Below are positions 1 to 11,964 of a stretch of DNA of 64,000 nt, piece after piece (the stretch's first letter is position 1; each line of letters opens with the position of its first letter). This DNA comes from Antilocapra americana (taxonomy: Eukaryota; Chordata; Mammalia; Artiodactyla; Antilocapridae), in contig ML664175.1 in NCBI GenBank assembly GCA_007570785.1, forward strand, positions 8,632,225-8,696,224. Direction: 5' to 3'. The notes below the pieces were generated by a model, which saw nothing but the letters and a program-made list of their open reading frames with translations, did not search any database and was not told the DNA's origin. The translations under genes and the position numbers were made by a program.

Positions 1-1201
1 ACTCTGCCTGATGTAAGCTTCATCGTGAAATTCTTTAGGTCCCCTCCAAATGTAGTAAGTATTTTGACAATTAACAACTTTACTTATCTCAAAACATGCA
101 AAATAATTTTGGGAAAAAACCCAGATATTTCTTGGTTTTCAAATCTATCAGACTCAGGCATATGAAACTCTGAAGAGTTCCGTACGTGAACATTAACTCT
201 GCACTTAGCTATTTCATTTATATACACAAGACTCTGTTCAGATTACAGTAACTTCAGCCATGACAAGGTAACTAGTCACCAGCAAATGAATATGACCTAG
301 TATTCTTCCTTCACTCATACAGTTGCCACCTGTATTGCAGATGCTACAGTTCTATTCATCCATACTGAAAATTATTTTTATGACAACAATCATAATCTGG
401 CCTTACATGTTGTCAAAAAATATTCTTTACATTCACTGAAAAACCTCAGGTGTTAAGAAAGCCAAAAAAGGACTTCATAGCAACTACTTAAGACACTGCC
501 TTTACAGAGTGGAAAGGTGGGAAAAAGTCATGGGTTTTGGTGGAAGACAAAGTACGACAGGGAGAAGACAGCTGAAAGATCTCCCACCCTCAAGAACAAC
601 CTGTGCAACAGTTTCTCCTCCTTCCTTTTCAAGGACAGAGTGCAGACAAGCTTCAGTGGGACCTCATACCAACTCAGTAAGAGCAATACTTGTGGGGGCT
701 CATCTCATGAAACTCCCTCACCCTGAATCCTCACTATTCCTCCTTACCCAAATATCATTAACTAAGTTTTCTGCTCTCAGACACAAAATCCAGCTAAAGA
801 AATTGAAAAACTGATAAACAAGCTTATCACAAACCTCATCAGAGCCGTCACTGCTATTCAAACATCCTTTTATCTCTTAACTTCCTTTCAAAATCCTTAA
901 GTAACAATTTCCAACTTCAATCCATTTAAATAATTCTCCCCTTTGTTACAAGAGCTAAAAATACTTTTTGGAGAATAAGAAAAATCATTTCTACAAATCA
1001 GAGTAGGAATTTCTTTTTTTCCTTTTCAGAATTCTACAGATTTATAGTTTTGGAGATCATGTGAGAATGAGACTGTCAAAGCCAAACACAAGTCAGTCAG
1101 TCATTAATCACTCTATGGGAAGCCTTATTAGAGTTGACTGAAACAGGTTCCCCATCCAAATACTAAAACTGAAAACTTTAGTGATAGCTAATTGTACTTA
1201 C
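1..1201 (-). other. RSL24D1: RSL24D1 intron 2 (partial)
   Basis: This is AT-rich intronic sequence following the donor GTAAGT at 1196-1201. I see no exon, no convincing young repeat and no conserved reading frame in it. Short open frames near 509-814 have no recognisable protein content. Confidence 0.7.
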
Positions 1202-1315
1202 CACCGTGAGCTCTTTACCAGCTGCTTTCCGGAATGCTTTAGTCCATCTGACCTTGCGAGGATTGCGCTTCTTTTTGAAATTTTTGTGGCACTTGGATTT
1301 ACAGAATCTAAACAC
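1202..1315 (-). CDS. RSL24D1: RSL24D1 coding exon 2
   Basis: These 114 nt encode residues 28-65, starting [13 protein letters not shown] and ending GKELTV. The acceptor is AAATAG and the donor is GTAAGT, so the exon is phase 0 on both sides. It holds the second zinc-binding pair (C32, C36) and the lysine/arginine-rich rRNA-contacting segment. There is no stop or frameshift. Confidence 0.96.
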
Positions 1316-4300
1316 CTATTTAAAAAAGTGTTAAAATAGTGAAAAGACAATATTAAAAACTTTTATGCCACAGGATGTTACCCCACCAGACAAAATATAC
1401 CATAAAGTCTGAGAAATAATAATGGTTCTCATTCATGACTGTTTGTACTTACAGCAGCATTTAGAAACATGAGACATAGCATATAAAATGCAAACTGAAA
1501 TATTTTTTGACTATCAAACATCATTACAACTAAAGACTGAGGGCCCCAGAATATGGTTAAAAACTAGCATTTTTATCAAATAACAGTAAAACCTTTACTA
1601 TGATCTTGAATGAAGGGAACAATTTTACGCAAAGTCATTTATTTAAATCCATTTGCAATTCAGAATAATTCTCAAAATTCACTTTGTATACATCTCAATG
1701 AGGGGGGAGGGGTAAACTTTCAAACAACCATTCTGAAATGTCCTTTGGTTCTTTTCACTGTTGCACAAAATATTTTCCCAAAACAGCATCTAAAACTGGC
1801 TACAGATCTGTTTTCTAAACAATTTATTCAGATCTACAAGGAAGATTCTTCACTACTTTAATCCTACACTTTTATCTCCAAAGTCGTGACCCTTTAACAG
1901 TGTTTACAATTTAATGATTCAAGGAGTTCCTAAAGTGATTTACTTGGATTTATAGTCTAAAATGCATCATTTTGTTACTCTGTCTTAGAACAAGTTACAG
2001 TTTGTATTACTAGAGGAAATCTGAGAGAAAAAGTATTATAATTGAATCTGTGGACCTTGGCAAAGAAAATTAAATTGGATTATCGTGCCTAGATGTGACC
2101 CATTTAAAAAAAGGCCAAACTAAGGTACAGACATTTCAAGCTAAGAGACCCAGCGGTAAAGAATTCGACTTCCAAAGGAGGAGACACAGATTTGAACCCT
2201 GGGCCAAGAAAATCTCCTAGAGAAGGAAATAGCAAACCTATTCCAATATTCTTGCCTGGGAAATTCCAGGGACAGAGGAGGCTGGTGGGTCCATGCAATT
2301 GCAGAGTCAGATACAATTTAGCGACTAAAACAACAATAAAGCCTCTGTGTGCATATGTGTGTACACAAAAATCACAAATCTAAATACCTTTCATTTTACG
2401 TACATTGTTCTATGAGGACCTTCAAACAGGTCACTAATCACACTAGGACACCAATTTCTTAGAAATGGTCAATACTAGAGAATTCCCTGGTGGTCCAGTG
2501 GTTAGAACTTGGCGTTTCACTGTGATGGCCCTGTGATGGATCCATGGTCCAAGAACTAAGATCCCACAGGCAGTATGGCAAAGTCAAAAAGAAAAGAAAA
2601 GGAAGAAACAAATGGTCAATATTAGATCAATCTGATCAAGGGCCAGACTTCCTGGAGAGCCCTCTCTATGTTCTTGAATTAATTTCAAACAGCTAGAAAA
2701 TATGTGAAAAATACAGTAGTTTTCTGGAATAATTCACTATAAAATCATTGGTAAAATTTCTTTTGCATATTTCCAGCCCAAAGTACTACAACCTTTTAAC
2801 GTAAAAGCCTTCCTTGATTAATATCCACTAGACAACTCCTACACAAGTCCTCATTGAGAAGTCTGAACTTTTCTGGGTCTTTTCAGTTCCAAAGAAAGCC
2901 AATGCGAAGAGACAGGGAAGCCTACTTAAATTCTGTATCTAACAGGCTCACTTGAAAAAGCATGATGAAGTATCTGAAGAGACTGGAGTCACTGAGATGG
3001 GATGGGGATTCCCAAATAAAGAGCAGCTACTATGTGCTGGATGTTGCAGTAGGTGCAAGAAGTACAAGGATAATTAAAACACGATGCTCTACCCCGAGAA
3101 GCTTAGTCCAGCAATGTGATAAAGTTTCACTTTGCAAACAAGAGAAATAAAGATCAGACTAGGATATAAATAACGGGATATGGCTATACACAATAATCAA
3201 GTATAAAGTAACACGTAAATATACATTAAGGAGTGATTAAATCTCGACTGGGGTAGGTGGTGGACAATTCTGTGTGAGACAAAGCTTCATAGGCTCAAAT
3301 TTCCCTTCTAATCTAGTCCTTGAGCACCATCCTCAGTCTTCAACATGCAAACAAATGATCCACCTGAGCTTCACAGTTTCATACTTTTCTATGCCACCAA
3401 TTCAACAAAGATTTATTAAGCACACCTTAAGAGTGTACACGTTTTCTGTTTGCAAACTATGAAAATATGGAGCAGTAATATTTTACCCTGGTGGCTCAGA
3501 TGGAAAAGAACCTGAGTGCAATGCAGGAAACCCGAGTTCAATCCCTGGGTTGGGAATATCCCTTGGAGAAGGGAATGGCTATCCACTCCAGTATTCATGC
3601 ATGGAAAATCACATGCACAGAAAAGCCTGGTAGGCTACACCCTCCATGGAATCAAAAAGAGCCAGACAAGATTAAGCAACTAATATTTTCACTTTTTTTC
3701 AGTATTTTAATTAATAACATACTAATTCTGGTTTCCCTGGTGGCTCAGCAGTAAAGAATCCACCTGCAATGCAGGAGATGCAGGTTCAATCCTGCGTCAG
3801 GAAGGACCCCTGGAGAAGGAAATGGCAACCCACTCCAGCATTATGAGCAGGGAAATCCCATGCACAGAAGAGCCTGATGGGCTACAGGCCATAGAGTCAC
3901 AAAAGAATCAGATACAACTTAGTGACTAAATAACAACAACACACTAATTCTACTCTTAAGAAGCTACTTGAGAAACATAAGAGGGGAGGTGTCTATGAAA
4001 GCTACAAGCATAAATGGACAAAAAATAGTTAGGAGGCTACAAAAGTGAGAAGTGCCTAATCTGGGACCAGGAGGGCAGAAAAAAAGCTAAGACACCACTA
4101 TCCTTTGCAAAGGCAGCATGGATAGGACCTACAGCTAGATACAAAGAGTGAAAGATTCAAAGATAACTCTCAGTTTCTAGCAGAACTATCTAAGCACAGG
4201 ACTATTAATTCTGAGAGCAGAAAGAGGTAATTAGAACTCTCTTTCAGGAGGCTCATTGTTAGGTACAAACAGGATTTCTCTGTCAAGTGGAAAATTCAAA

Positions 4301-6371
4301 CCTGGAAAGAGGATATAAAGATGTGGGAAATATCAACAAAGGAAAAAATGAGGTGCTTGGTCTTTATTAGTGCTTCTGGGCCTCTACATCTTATTTCCCC
4401 AATAGACTCTGTTCTGGATACACTGTTCCTCTCTAGAGCAAGCTGGCTCCCAACTAACTCAACACCATTCTTGCTAGCAACACAGACTTCCTCATCAACC
4501 TGACTTCCACTGTATCTGCCAGGTCAACACCTAACTCTAGACAGCTCCCACAGCTCCCTTCTAATTTCCGTATCCAGCAGACAAACACTGATGGACAAAA
4601 ATCATAAAATTATGATCACCAGATCATCTACAATGCCATAACTCCTACTGTGAGTTACACCCCAACCTGGCAACCATTGCATTCACTGCTATAAATTCTT
4701 TGTCATGTTCCTGAGAGGAGGAATTAAGAATCACTTACATACTCTTTCAGGTTCCCAAATACAGCTTTGGTGTCTCGTTTTCAGCAAGACTCCTTACTCC
4801 TAATTTAGTGAGGTCAGTTTTTTTCATACAGAATACATATATAAGGTGAGGAAGTACAAACTTCCTGAGCATGTCAAAATCACCTCATTGAATATAGATT
4901 CCTAGAGTCTCTTCCCCTTCCCCTAGACATTCCAATTCAACAGATCTGGTGGGAATCAGGAATCAGTTTTTTCCACAAGTGTCCAGTGATTCTGAAGCAA
5001 ATATAAGAGAGCTCCAATTCTGAGAAACAATATTTTGAACAGAGGAATGAGATTCATTCCGGTATGAAAGGAAAATTCATGTATTATTCCTTAAGGCCTT
5101 TCACAATGTGGCCTTACAATGACCATGCCCAACTTAAGATGGTTCAACTTTACAATGGTGCAAAAGTGATACACATTCAGTGGAAATCGTACCTCAAAGT
5201 TTGATATTTCCCAGGCTCGCCATGCGGTGCTCGCCATGCGGTAAAACTCTGATGCTGGACATCTGGCAGCCAACCAAAGTTCCCAGTCCACAGAGTGAAC
5301 AACTTAATAGTTACAATTATTCTGTTTTTCAATTCCAGTAGAGTACATCATAACTTACATGATATTCAACACTTCATTATAAAACAGGCTTTGTGTTAGA
5401 TGATTCTGCCCAACTGTAAGCTAACGTGTTCTGAGCATGTTTAAAGAAGGCTAGGCTATATACAATATTCAGTAGGTTATGCTTTTGCATCTTCGACTTA
5501 CAATGGGTTTGCCCAGAAGCAACTCCATTGAAAGTACAGGAAGATCTGTATCTTTCTATCGTCTGTTTTCAGAAGTACTTTTTAAATATAGATTTATATT
5601 TGTATTTATAGCCCTACCCCAAGCCTCTATCACCATCTGCAATCCGTCACTTCCTTAAACAGAGAAGTAACTGCTCCACTCTGTGCCTTTGCTCAAACTT
5701 GTTCATTTCCCTTCCGTCTAAAATGCTTTCTCCTCTTGCTCTTAAACAAAATACAAGATCCAGGATAAAAGCACCTCCTTCCTATGTCTTTTCACATAAG
5801 TCCTTCTCCAAATCACCTCATAAAACGTAACTTCGCCATTAAGTCATACCCAACATTTCTATCAACCTCTACACACTACGGCTAACCGCAAGTCTTATGT
5901 ATCTGTATAGAGGTGGACCACAGCAAAGATGCTCGACCCGGCACGCGTTCAACAAGGTTTACTGAACTGAAGAACGTGGCCCACATACAACAGTGGGCCA
6001 AAAGACTCGCAGCTTCCCCGTGGGCACTGGCTGGAATCGCTCCTCAACCTCATTACTGCCGGCCTCTTCCAAGAGCGGCCTAGTGACCAGCTCTGCTCAG
6101 ACCGCCTAAAGGAGAAACTCCCCAAGCGGGAGGTGGAGGTCCGAGCCTGTAGAAAAGAGAGCCTCACGCACCGAAATCCCAGGCCAAACCCACGCCAAAT
6201 TAGTAGGCGCAGAGTAACCCCGCGCCGACCGGGCGCGGCGTCAGCCCGGCGGGAGCGCAGCTAAAAGCGCGCCACTCCCCGCCTCCTCACCTTGCAATCA
6301 TTACGAACGAACATCATGCCGTGGCCCGGGTAGATAGGGCCCGAACAGAAATAGCACTTCTCAATCCGCAT
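1202..6371 (-). CDS. RSL24D1: RSL24D1, 5' part (coding exons 1 and 2; gene continues off the left edge)
   Basis: RSL24D1 (vertebrate homologue of yeast Rlp24) is a nucleolar assembly factor of the ribosomal protein L24e family. It joins pre-60S particles and is later exchanged for RPL24. Two exons are visible on the minus strand, 6291-6371 and 1202-1315, giving residues 1-65. The zinc-binding cysteines of the L24e fold are all there: C6 and C9 in exon 1, C32 and C36 in exon 2. A very basic stretch ([11 protein letters not shown]) follows, as expected for rRNA binding. Both junctions are phase 0 with GT/AG introns. The family protein is about 163 residues, so roughly 98 residues are encoded beyond position 1; I searched 1-1201 by eye for exon 3 and did not find it. 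The start at 6371 is chosen because the family begins MRIEKCYFC and A is at -3. The frame stays open further upstream but does not resemble known family sequence. Confidence 0.95.
2140..2340 (+). mobile_element. Bov-tA SINE
   Basis: A diverged tRNA-like head (CCCAGCGGTAAAGAATTC) is followed by the BovA body (CAATATTCTTGCCTGG, GACAGAGGAGGCTGGTGGG) and the usual tail ending in GACTAAAACAACAATAAA. It is an intronic passenger and too degraded to be a tRNA gene. Confidence 0.9.
2478..2610 (+). mobile_element. CHR-type tRNA SINE with target-site duplication
   Basis: The head reads AATTCCCTGGTGGTCCAGTG, the middle AACTAAGATCCCACAGGCA, and the tail is A-rich. The flanks are AATGGTCAATACTA (from about 2465) and AATGGTCAATATTA (from about 2611). 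This is a near-perfect target duplication, marking one clean insertion. Confidence 0.9.
3484..3690 (+). mobile_element. Bov-tA SINE
   Basis: The tRNA-like head (CCCTGGTGGCTCAGATGG) and B-box-like GAGTTCAATCCCTGGG are followed by the BovA body (CCACTCCAGTATTCATGC). Confidence 0.9.
3730..3945 (+). mobile_element. Bov-tA SINE
   Basis: The head is GTTTCCCTGGTGGCTCAGCA, the B-box-like part is GGTTCAATCCTGCGTCAGG, and the body runs through GAGCCTGATGGGCTACAG to an AACAACA tail. It lies 40 bp after the preceding copy in the same orientation. Confidence 0.9.
4868..5030 (+). mobile_element. MER5-like hAT transposon fossil
   Basis: The order of short blocks (AAAATCACCTCATTGAA, TTCAACAGATCTGGTGGG, CAGTGATTCTGAAGCA) follows the MER5A/Charlie non-autonomous consensus. 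It is strongly diverged, so the assignment is only to the group. Confidence 0.55.
5098..5550 (-). mobile_element. Tigger-family (pogo-like) DNA transposon fossil
   Basis: The sequence contains CTTAAGATGGTTCAACTTTAC, CAACACTTCATTATAAAACAGGCTTTGTG and a closing TCGACTTACAATGGG. These match my memory of a common Tigger-derived non-autonomous element. I cannot give the exact subfamily. The strand follows the orientation in which the consensus is usually written. Confidence 0.65.
5680..5850 (+). mobile_element. L2-like fossil
   Basis: GTGCCTTTGCTCAAACTTG, CTAAAATGCTTTCTCC and TCCTTCTCCAAATCACCTC follow the order of the L2 LINE segment with similar phrases. The tract is highly diverged. Confidence 0.5.
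6291..6371 (-). CDS. RSL24D1: RSL24D1 coding exon 1
   Basis: This exon encodes residues 1-27, from MRIEKCYFC through MMFVRNDCK, and ends in AAG followed by the donor GTGAGG. It carries the first zinc-binding pair C6/C9. It lies inside a CpG island, about 45 bp downstream (on the minus strand) of an ETS-CRE composite site. Confidence 0.96.
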
Positions 6372-6660
6372 GTTGAACGCGCGTGGGGACTCGCCGGCCG
6401 ACCAGCCAGCTGAAGAGGAAGTGACGTAGCGCCGCCACAGGAAGTGATTCTCGACCCCGTTCTCCAGAAAGAGCATCCGGAAGAGGCGGTGCTCTTCAGG
6501 GCTTCTGGAAAGCGAGCCGGACGTGACCGCGCCTCCCCGCGGCCGCGCCGGGAAAAGCGCTGACGTCTGGGGCGGGCGCGGAAACGCAGTCGGGCCGGCA
6601 GCCGTCGGTCTGGGCAAGTGCACGGTGCTGCGCCTTCTGAGCTGGCTGTTAGGGCGTCTG
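6372..6660 (-). promoter_or_regulatory. RSL24D1: RSL24D1 CpG-island promoter and 5' UTR
   Basis: The block from about 6180 to 6660 is strikingly richer in G+C and CpG than its AT-rich surroundings. It contains an ETS core fused to a CRE half-like site (AGAGGAAGTGACGTAG, 6414-6429), a second ETS core (ACAGGAAGTG, 6437-6446), a third (CATCCGGAAGAGG, 6474-6486), a CRE-like TGACGTCT (6561-6568) and a GC box GGGGCGGG (6569-6576). No TATA box is evident. This is the usual architecture of a TATA-less housekeeping or ribosome-biogenesis promoter. The transcription start cannot be fixed from sequence alone; it should lie within roughly 150 bp of the ATG. Confidence 0.75.
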
Positions 6661-7329
6661 GTTTTTCCACCTACCGTACCATACTAAGTCAGCATTTACT
6701 CATGTCTTACATATCCTGTCCCTGGTTCGTGCAGTTCCTAGGCGTCTCTCCACACTTGGCTCGTCTCTAGGAGCTCATTTCTCCACGGCTCGAGCCCGCC
6801 CGATTCCAGTCCCTAGAGGACTTGCCTGGTGTCCACGGAGGGAACACGGAGGTGTCCACGTGGCTGCCCCGTGCGGCAGGCGAAGCTGCTGAGCCTCAGC
6901 CTCGCAAGACTTAACCAGCGGTGTTTTAAAAGCTTGTAGTGGTGGTCTTCTCCACCTTTACGCCTTCTCCGCCTTTTAATATACATATATTTAATTACTA
7001 GACATAAACACACACACACACCATTTGTACATGAAATTAAAGTTTCCTCCCCAGACTCCCTCTAGTCTTCCGCTTCAGTATAACAATCACTTTCTTTTAC
7101 CTACCAGAGGTTTTCTGTGCACAGACAGAAGTATTTATTTGTGTGTACGTGTCTTCAGTCCTTCTTCCTTGGAACACTAATGAGCATCCTATTCAGTCTT
7201 TCCTGCATCCTTGTGAACTCCTTAAGCGCAGGGATTTTTCTCATTTTGTTTACAGCTATACTCCCAGTGCCTGGAAACGTTCCTAGCACGTAATTAAGCA
7301 TTCAATACGTTTTATTATCAATGAATACT

Positions 7330-8170
7330 TAACATTGTTTTACATAGTTACATAAACGCAGTTGTATTTTAATTGGTGGCCTATGGATGGACATCTGTTT
7401 CCTATCTTTTGACATAATAAGCATCCTTACTCATATACTTTTTTTTTTTCCAAGAGTGTTTATTCGCATAGAGTTGCTGGGCCTATAACACATTTAAAAT
7501 TTGGTAGATAATACTGAACATCAGCCAAAAGGTTTTACCAGTTAACAACAACAACAAATAACGTGGCTGTTTCACCATGTTTTCGTCAAAGGTGATCTTT
7601 GCCAATCTGAGATTTGAAAGTTTTATCATTATTTTAACTGGCATTTATTTATGAATGGAGTTAGGAATCTTTACAAATTCTTGAAACCTATTTTTTTCCT
7701 ATCAATTGCCTGTTTCTGTCCTTCACACAGTTTTCTACTGGGTTATTTTTAACAGCATTTTACATATCAAAAAAGTTTGGTGACAGCAATTATTTCCTAA
7801 TTTATTAATATTGTAAACGTTGGTTACACTATTTCTCTAGCAGAAATATTTTATTTGTTTGTATCCAAATTAGTCTTTGCTTCACTAGGTTTGGATTTGG
7901 TGCTTTCCTTGAAACTGTATTTTCCCCTTCAAAACTGTTTTTCAAAGATTTTTTCTCTGTTTTTATAGTACCATTTTTCACACTTGAATTTTCAACTGAC
8001 TTGGAATTTGCTTATGTATAAATAATAACACAGGATTCTAGTGGGTTTTCTACCCTCCAATACTATAGGTTGAATAAGGGTATCACTTTCTCCACTAATT
8101 CAAAATATCACTTCTCAATGGGTCTCAGTCTGGACTCTCTGCTTTGTTCAACTGATTTATCTATTGATAT
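7330..8170. mobile_element. Diverged L1 (L1M-type) fragment
   Basis: Phrases such as GACTTGGAATTTGCTTATG, ATAGGTTGAATAAGGG and CTTTCTCCACTAATTCAAAAT correspond in order to the 3' region of old mammalian L1s. The ends are uncertain. Confidence 0.5.
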
Positions 8171-8211
8171 TTATCTGTGAGTTTGAAAATGTCTGGATTA
8201 TTGTCATTCTG

Positions 8212-8430
8212 GGGCTTCACCAATGGGTCAGTGGTAAAGAATCCACCTGCAGTGCAGGAGCTGCAGGAGACACTGGTTAGATCCCTGGGTCAGGAAGATT
8301 CCCCTGGAGGAACATGGCAGCCCACTCCAATATTCTTGCCTGGAGAATCTCATGGACAGAGGAGCCTGGTGGGCTACAGACAATAAAGTCACAAAGAGTT
8401 GGACACAATCAAAGCAACTTAGCACACACG
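8212..8430 (+). mobile_element. Bov-tA SINE
   Basis: The head is GGGCTTCACCAATGGGTCAG, the body includes CCACTCCAATATTCTTGCC and GGAGCCTGGTGGGCTACAG, and the tail is GGACACAATCAAAGCAAC. It appears complete. Confidence 0.93.
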
Positions 8431-9189
8431 CACCTGAAGTCTTCCTCTTCCTTCTTTCCTTGACCTCGTTATTCTATTTCTCTAGCTATTCCTTAAAGCT
8501 TTTATTTTAAACCTTTAGAATCAATTTGTCAAGTTATAATCTGCAAATGCACATGTTTTCCTTTTATCTGATACTGGCATTTATTTTCCTTTGCTAATCA
8601 TTTGACATGCAATTCCAGAACAATGTTAATAACAAAGGATCATATCAGAAATTTTAGTAATAAACATTTGCCCAACACTTCATTGTCAACCAAAAGGCTG
8701 AAAATTATTTCACTTTTGTTTGATCTTCTTCCTCTCTCATCCCCCTCAACAATTACAGAAGAACCTCATCAGTCTTCCCATGCTCTTTACACAGTTCCTT
8801 CCCTTCTTTTTCAGTCTTATCCTGCTACTTCAACAAGAAATTTCCTGCCCTTCTCACCAACATGATAACCCTAGCTTCATCTCTTACCTTCAGTGTCAGG
8901 GGCAACATACCTTTTATCTGTGTTCTTAATCCCACACCGTAAGGCTTCATTTGAGACTCTGTTCCCTTCAGCCTATGAGCACACTCAGTGCTTCGCTCTA
9001 GGTGGAACAGGTGAGTAGTCACTATTAGAAAAAAAAATTCTTTCCAATTGTAATTGAATACAGAGGAAGGCATTGAAAACAACAACAAACATGTATTCCA
9101 CATTCAACAGATTAAACTGAAATCTTGGAAATTCTATTTTTCATTTAGCTTGCTTGAGACATGATTCCTGAACATGAAGGTATATGTCG

Positions 9190-9720
9190 TTCACCTTACT
9201 GAAAAATTCTCAGCTATTTTCTTTTCAGATATTTCCTCTTCCTCCATTTTCTCCTATTTCTCCTTCTAGAATTCCTATTCCACATATGTTGGAGCCCCAG
9301 TACTTCCTCTCTCTCGCTCTCTTAACCTCTCTTATACCTTATCTCTCTCTGCTGAATTCTGTGTAATTTCCTCCAGTCTATCTTCTAGTTTACCCATTCT
9401 CTTTCAGACTTGCCATTTAACCTCTAACCATTACATTTTGAATGCCAGTGGCTACATTTTCCATACATGGAAGTCTTTCTAAATTCAAACCAGTCTTATA
9501 TCTTTAATAAAGTCTTTTCCCAGACATTTCAATTCCTTTTATGTTTGTAATTATTTTATGATCTCCATCTGGTAAGAATATTATTTGAAGTTCTTAAGTG
9601 CCATATTGCTGGATTTTGGTTCACTGGCCCTTGCTTATGTTTGGGACTTAAGCTGGTGGGGAAGGAACAGGTTTTCATTTCAAATAGTGAGCTCATCCTT
9701 AGTAGGTGTTTTCTGTAAAA
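9190..9720. mobile_element. Diverged L1 (L1M-type) fragment
   Basis: TTCTCAGCTATTTTCTTTTC, ATTCCTATTCCACATATGTTGG and AGTCTATCTTCTAGTTTACC follow an old L1 segment that I recognise. Confidence in the family is moderate and in the borders low. Confidence 0.5.
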
Positions 9721-10504
9721 ATTCTGTCAATTCTGGGTGGAAATGTTCCCTCTGAAAAAGATTCTGTTTGCTTCTCCCAAGTAATCTAGAGGTATTGCCA
9801 ATCAGAAATTATTTTACGTTAGTTTATGTTCATTTTTTATTTAAACATTTCCAGGAAAAGAGAAAAAAAAACAGGAGAGGAGTAATGTAATATAAAGGTT
9901 TGAATCTTAAACCTGTGTAAAAGCGCACTTACGGTTATAAATTCGCAGGGGAGATTAAGGCATAGCCCAGGCCCTGGCTTTGAGTGTGTTTGGGTTAGGA
10001 GGCCCTCCATTCCAGCGTCCTACCTCCAAGGAATCCAAAGTTTTCTCTCATGATGGCATATAGCCATTAAAGCTGAGCACCTTGATTACTGATCCTGCAA
10101 AATCCAAACCAAAAGCAAACCACATCCAGTATCAGTTTGTTACAAGATCCCACTGTTGTTGCTGATGTTGTTGTTGTCTGTTTTGTGGAGGAAGAGAGAT
10201 GGTCTCTAGGTATTATCTTTACTTTCTTAAGAGATCAATAATTCATTCAAAAACTACATTATAAATAAATAAAAAGATAAATTTGGAAGAAATTTTTAAA
10301 AATACATTAGAAGAGTTTTCTAGCTCTAAACTCATCCGTCTTGCCAAAAATAGAAGACCTGGAAATACTGTAGAGAGTTTTCCAGGTTATAAAAAGCCAA
10401 GCAAAGCATTCTTTATTATGCAAAAATAAACAAATGGGGACTATTCAAACATATAAGCTTCTGCATATATGATATACGTATATCATATATATATCATATA
10501 TATA

Positions 10505-11092
10505 TATGATTTAGGAAATCATAAAACAAAAAGACAACCTATAAAATGGGAGAAAATACTAGTAAACAATGTGACTAACAAGGGACCAATTTTCAAAATA
10601 TACAGACAGCTCCTACAACTCAGTATCAAAAAAAAAGCAATCAAAAAATGGACAGAAGATCAGAAAAGACATTTCTCTAAAGAATACAGGTATATGAAAA
10701 GATGCTCAACATCACTAATCATTAGAGAAATGCAAATCAGAACTACAATGACATATCACCTCACACCAGTCAGAATGGTTATCATCTAAAAGCCTACAAA
10801 TAATAAATGCTGAGGAAGGGGTGGAGAAAAAGGAATCTTTCAACACGGTTGGTGGGAAAGTAAATCTGTGCAGCCACTATGGAAAACAGTATGGAGATTT
10901 CCTTGAAAAGCTAAAAATAGAGTTACCATATGATCCAGCAATCCCACTCCTGGGCATATACAGAAAAGACAAAAACTAATTTGAAAAGATACTTGCACTC
11001 CACTGCTCATAGCAACACTATTTACAACAGCCAAGACATGGAAGCAGCCTGTTCCCATTGACAGATAAATGAATAAAGATGATGTGAGATAT

Positions 11093-11136
<44 letters not shown>

Positions 11137-11633
11137 TAATATTACTTGGCCATAAAAATGAAATAATGCCATTTGCAGCAACATAGATGGACCTAGATAT
11201 TATCATACTAAAGAAATTAAGTCAGGCAGAGAAAGATAAATACTATATGTCTTAAATATGGAACCTAAGAAACAGTACAAATGAATGTATTTATAAATCA
11301 GAAACAGACTCACAGACATAGTAAACAAACTTATGGTTACCAAAGGGGAAAGGAGCAAGGAGGAAGGAGGAGTATATTAGGAGTACGGGATTAACAAATA
11401 CACACACTACTGTATATAAAGTAAACAACAAGGCCCTCCCGACTATATAGCACAGGTAACTACATTCAGTAGCTTGCAATAACCTATAGTGGAAGAGAAT
11501 CTGAAAAAGAATCTACAAATGTATGTTATATATTAATATATACATATATAATGTACATATAATGTTCGCAAAGAATTACTTTGTGAAAATAGATTGTAAA
11601 TCAACTACAGTTCAATTTTTAAAAACTCTTAAT
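10505..11633 (+). mobile_element. Ruminant L1, 3' end of ORF2 plus 3' UTR
   Basis: The translation retains the C-terminal ORF2 pattern ([39 protein letters not shown]). It is followed by the classic ATCCCACTCCTGGGCATATA segment and a 3' UTR. Stops and frame changes show it is dead. It is 5'-truncated and lies between the two genes. Confidence 0.9.
11089..11131. repeat. TA microsatellite inside L1
   Basis: About 20 TA repeats follow ATATATACATACATA. This is a normal expansion site in ruminant L1 3' sequences and is likely length-polymorphic. Confidence 0.95.
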
Positions 11634-11635
11634 TG

Positions 11636-11775
11636 GGAATTTCCTGTTCTGTTCAGTGGCTAGGGTTCCACGCTTCCACTGCTGGGGGCAAAGGTTTAAT
11701 CCCTGGTCAGGGAACTAGGATCCTGCATGCCACTTGGAACAGCAAAAAAAAAAAACCAAAACCCAAAAAGTCCAT
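11636..11775 (+). mobile_element. CHR-type tRNA SINE
   Basis: GGGAATTTCCTGTTCTGTTC, AATCCCTGGTCAGGGAACTA and an A-rich tail identify it. The L1 3' end immediately precedes it. Confidence 0.85.
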
Positions 11776-11964
11776 ATTGAGCATTCCTTCAATGGATCAT
11801 TAGCTATCTTGACATCAATTTCAAAAGATCAGAGTATACTTCTCAGAGTCCCTAATTTCTCATAATAAACCAATATGGACTTATTATATGAGAACCTTTC
11901 TAAACATTTTGAAATCTTGGCCTCTTACTTTGAAAACTCTTTCATTTGACTCTGCTGCATCTTA

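Larger units (their letters stand above)
1316..6290 (-). other. RSL24D1: RSL24D1 intron 1
   Basis: The intron is about 5 kb, with GTGAGG donor and AAATAG acceptor. It holds three Bov-tA SINEs (2140, 3484, 3730), one CHR-type SINE (2478), a MER5-like fossil (4868), a Tigger fossil (5098) and an L2-like tract (5680). The remainder (1316-2140, 2625-3480, 3950-4865, 5850-6180) is AT-rich sequence in which I recognise nothing. Confidence 0.8.

Noticed and set aside
509..814. A 101-codon ORF in the RSL24D1 intron
   Set aside because: No recognisable motif, a compositionally ordinary frame, and no splice or promoter context.
6261..6623. In-frame extension of RSL24D1 upstream of its ATG (about 84 codons)
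   Set aside because: The added residues are low-complexity CpG-island translation, and the family starts at MRIEKCYFC with a good context. I treat it as open by chance in GC-rich DNA.
6372..6660. Possible divergent gene sharing the RSL24D1 CpG island
   Set aside because: No coding exon or splice donor is recognisable on the plus strand between 6400 and 12700, and repeats dominate there.
10469..10789. A 106-codon ORF upstream of RAB27A's 3' end
   Set aside because: Its protein is the C-terminal part of L1 ORF2 and is not a host gene.
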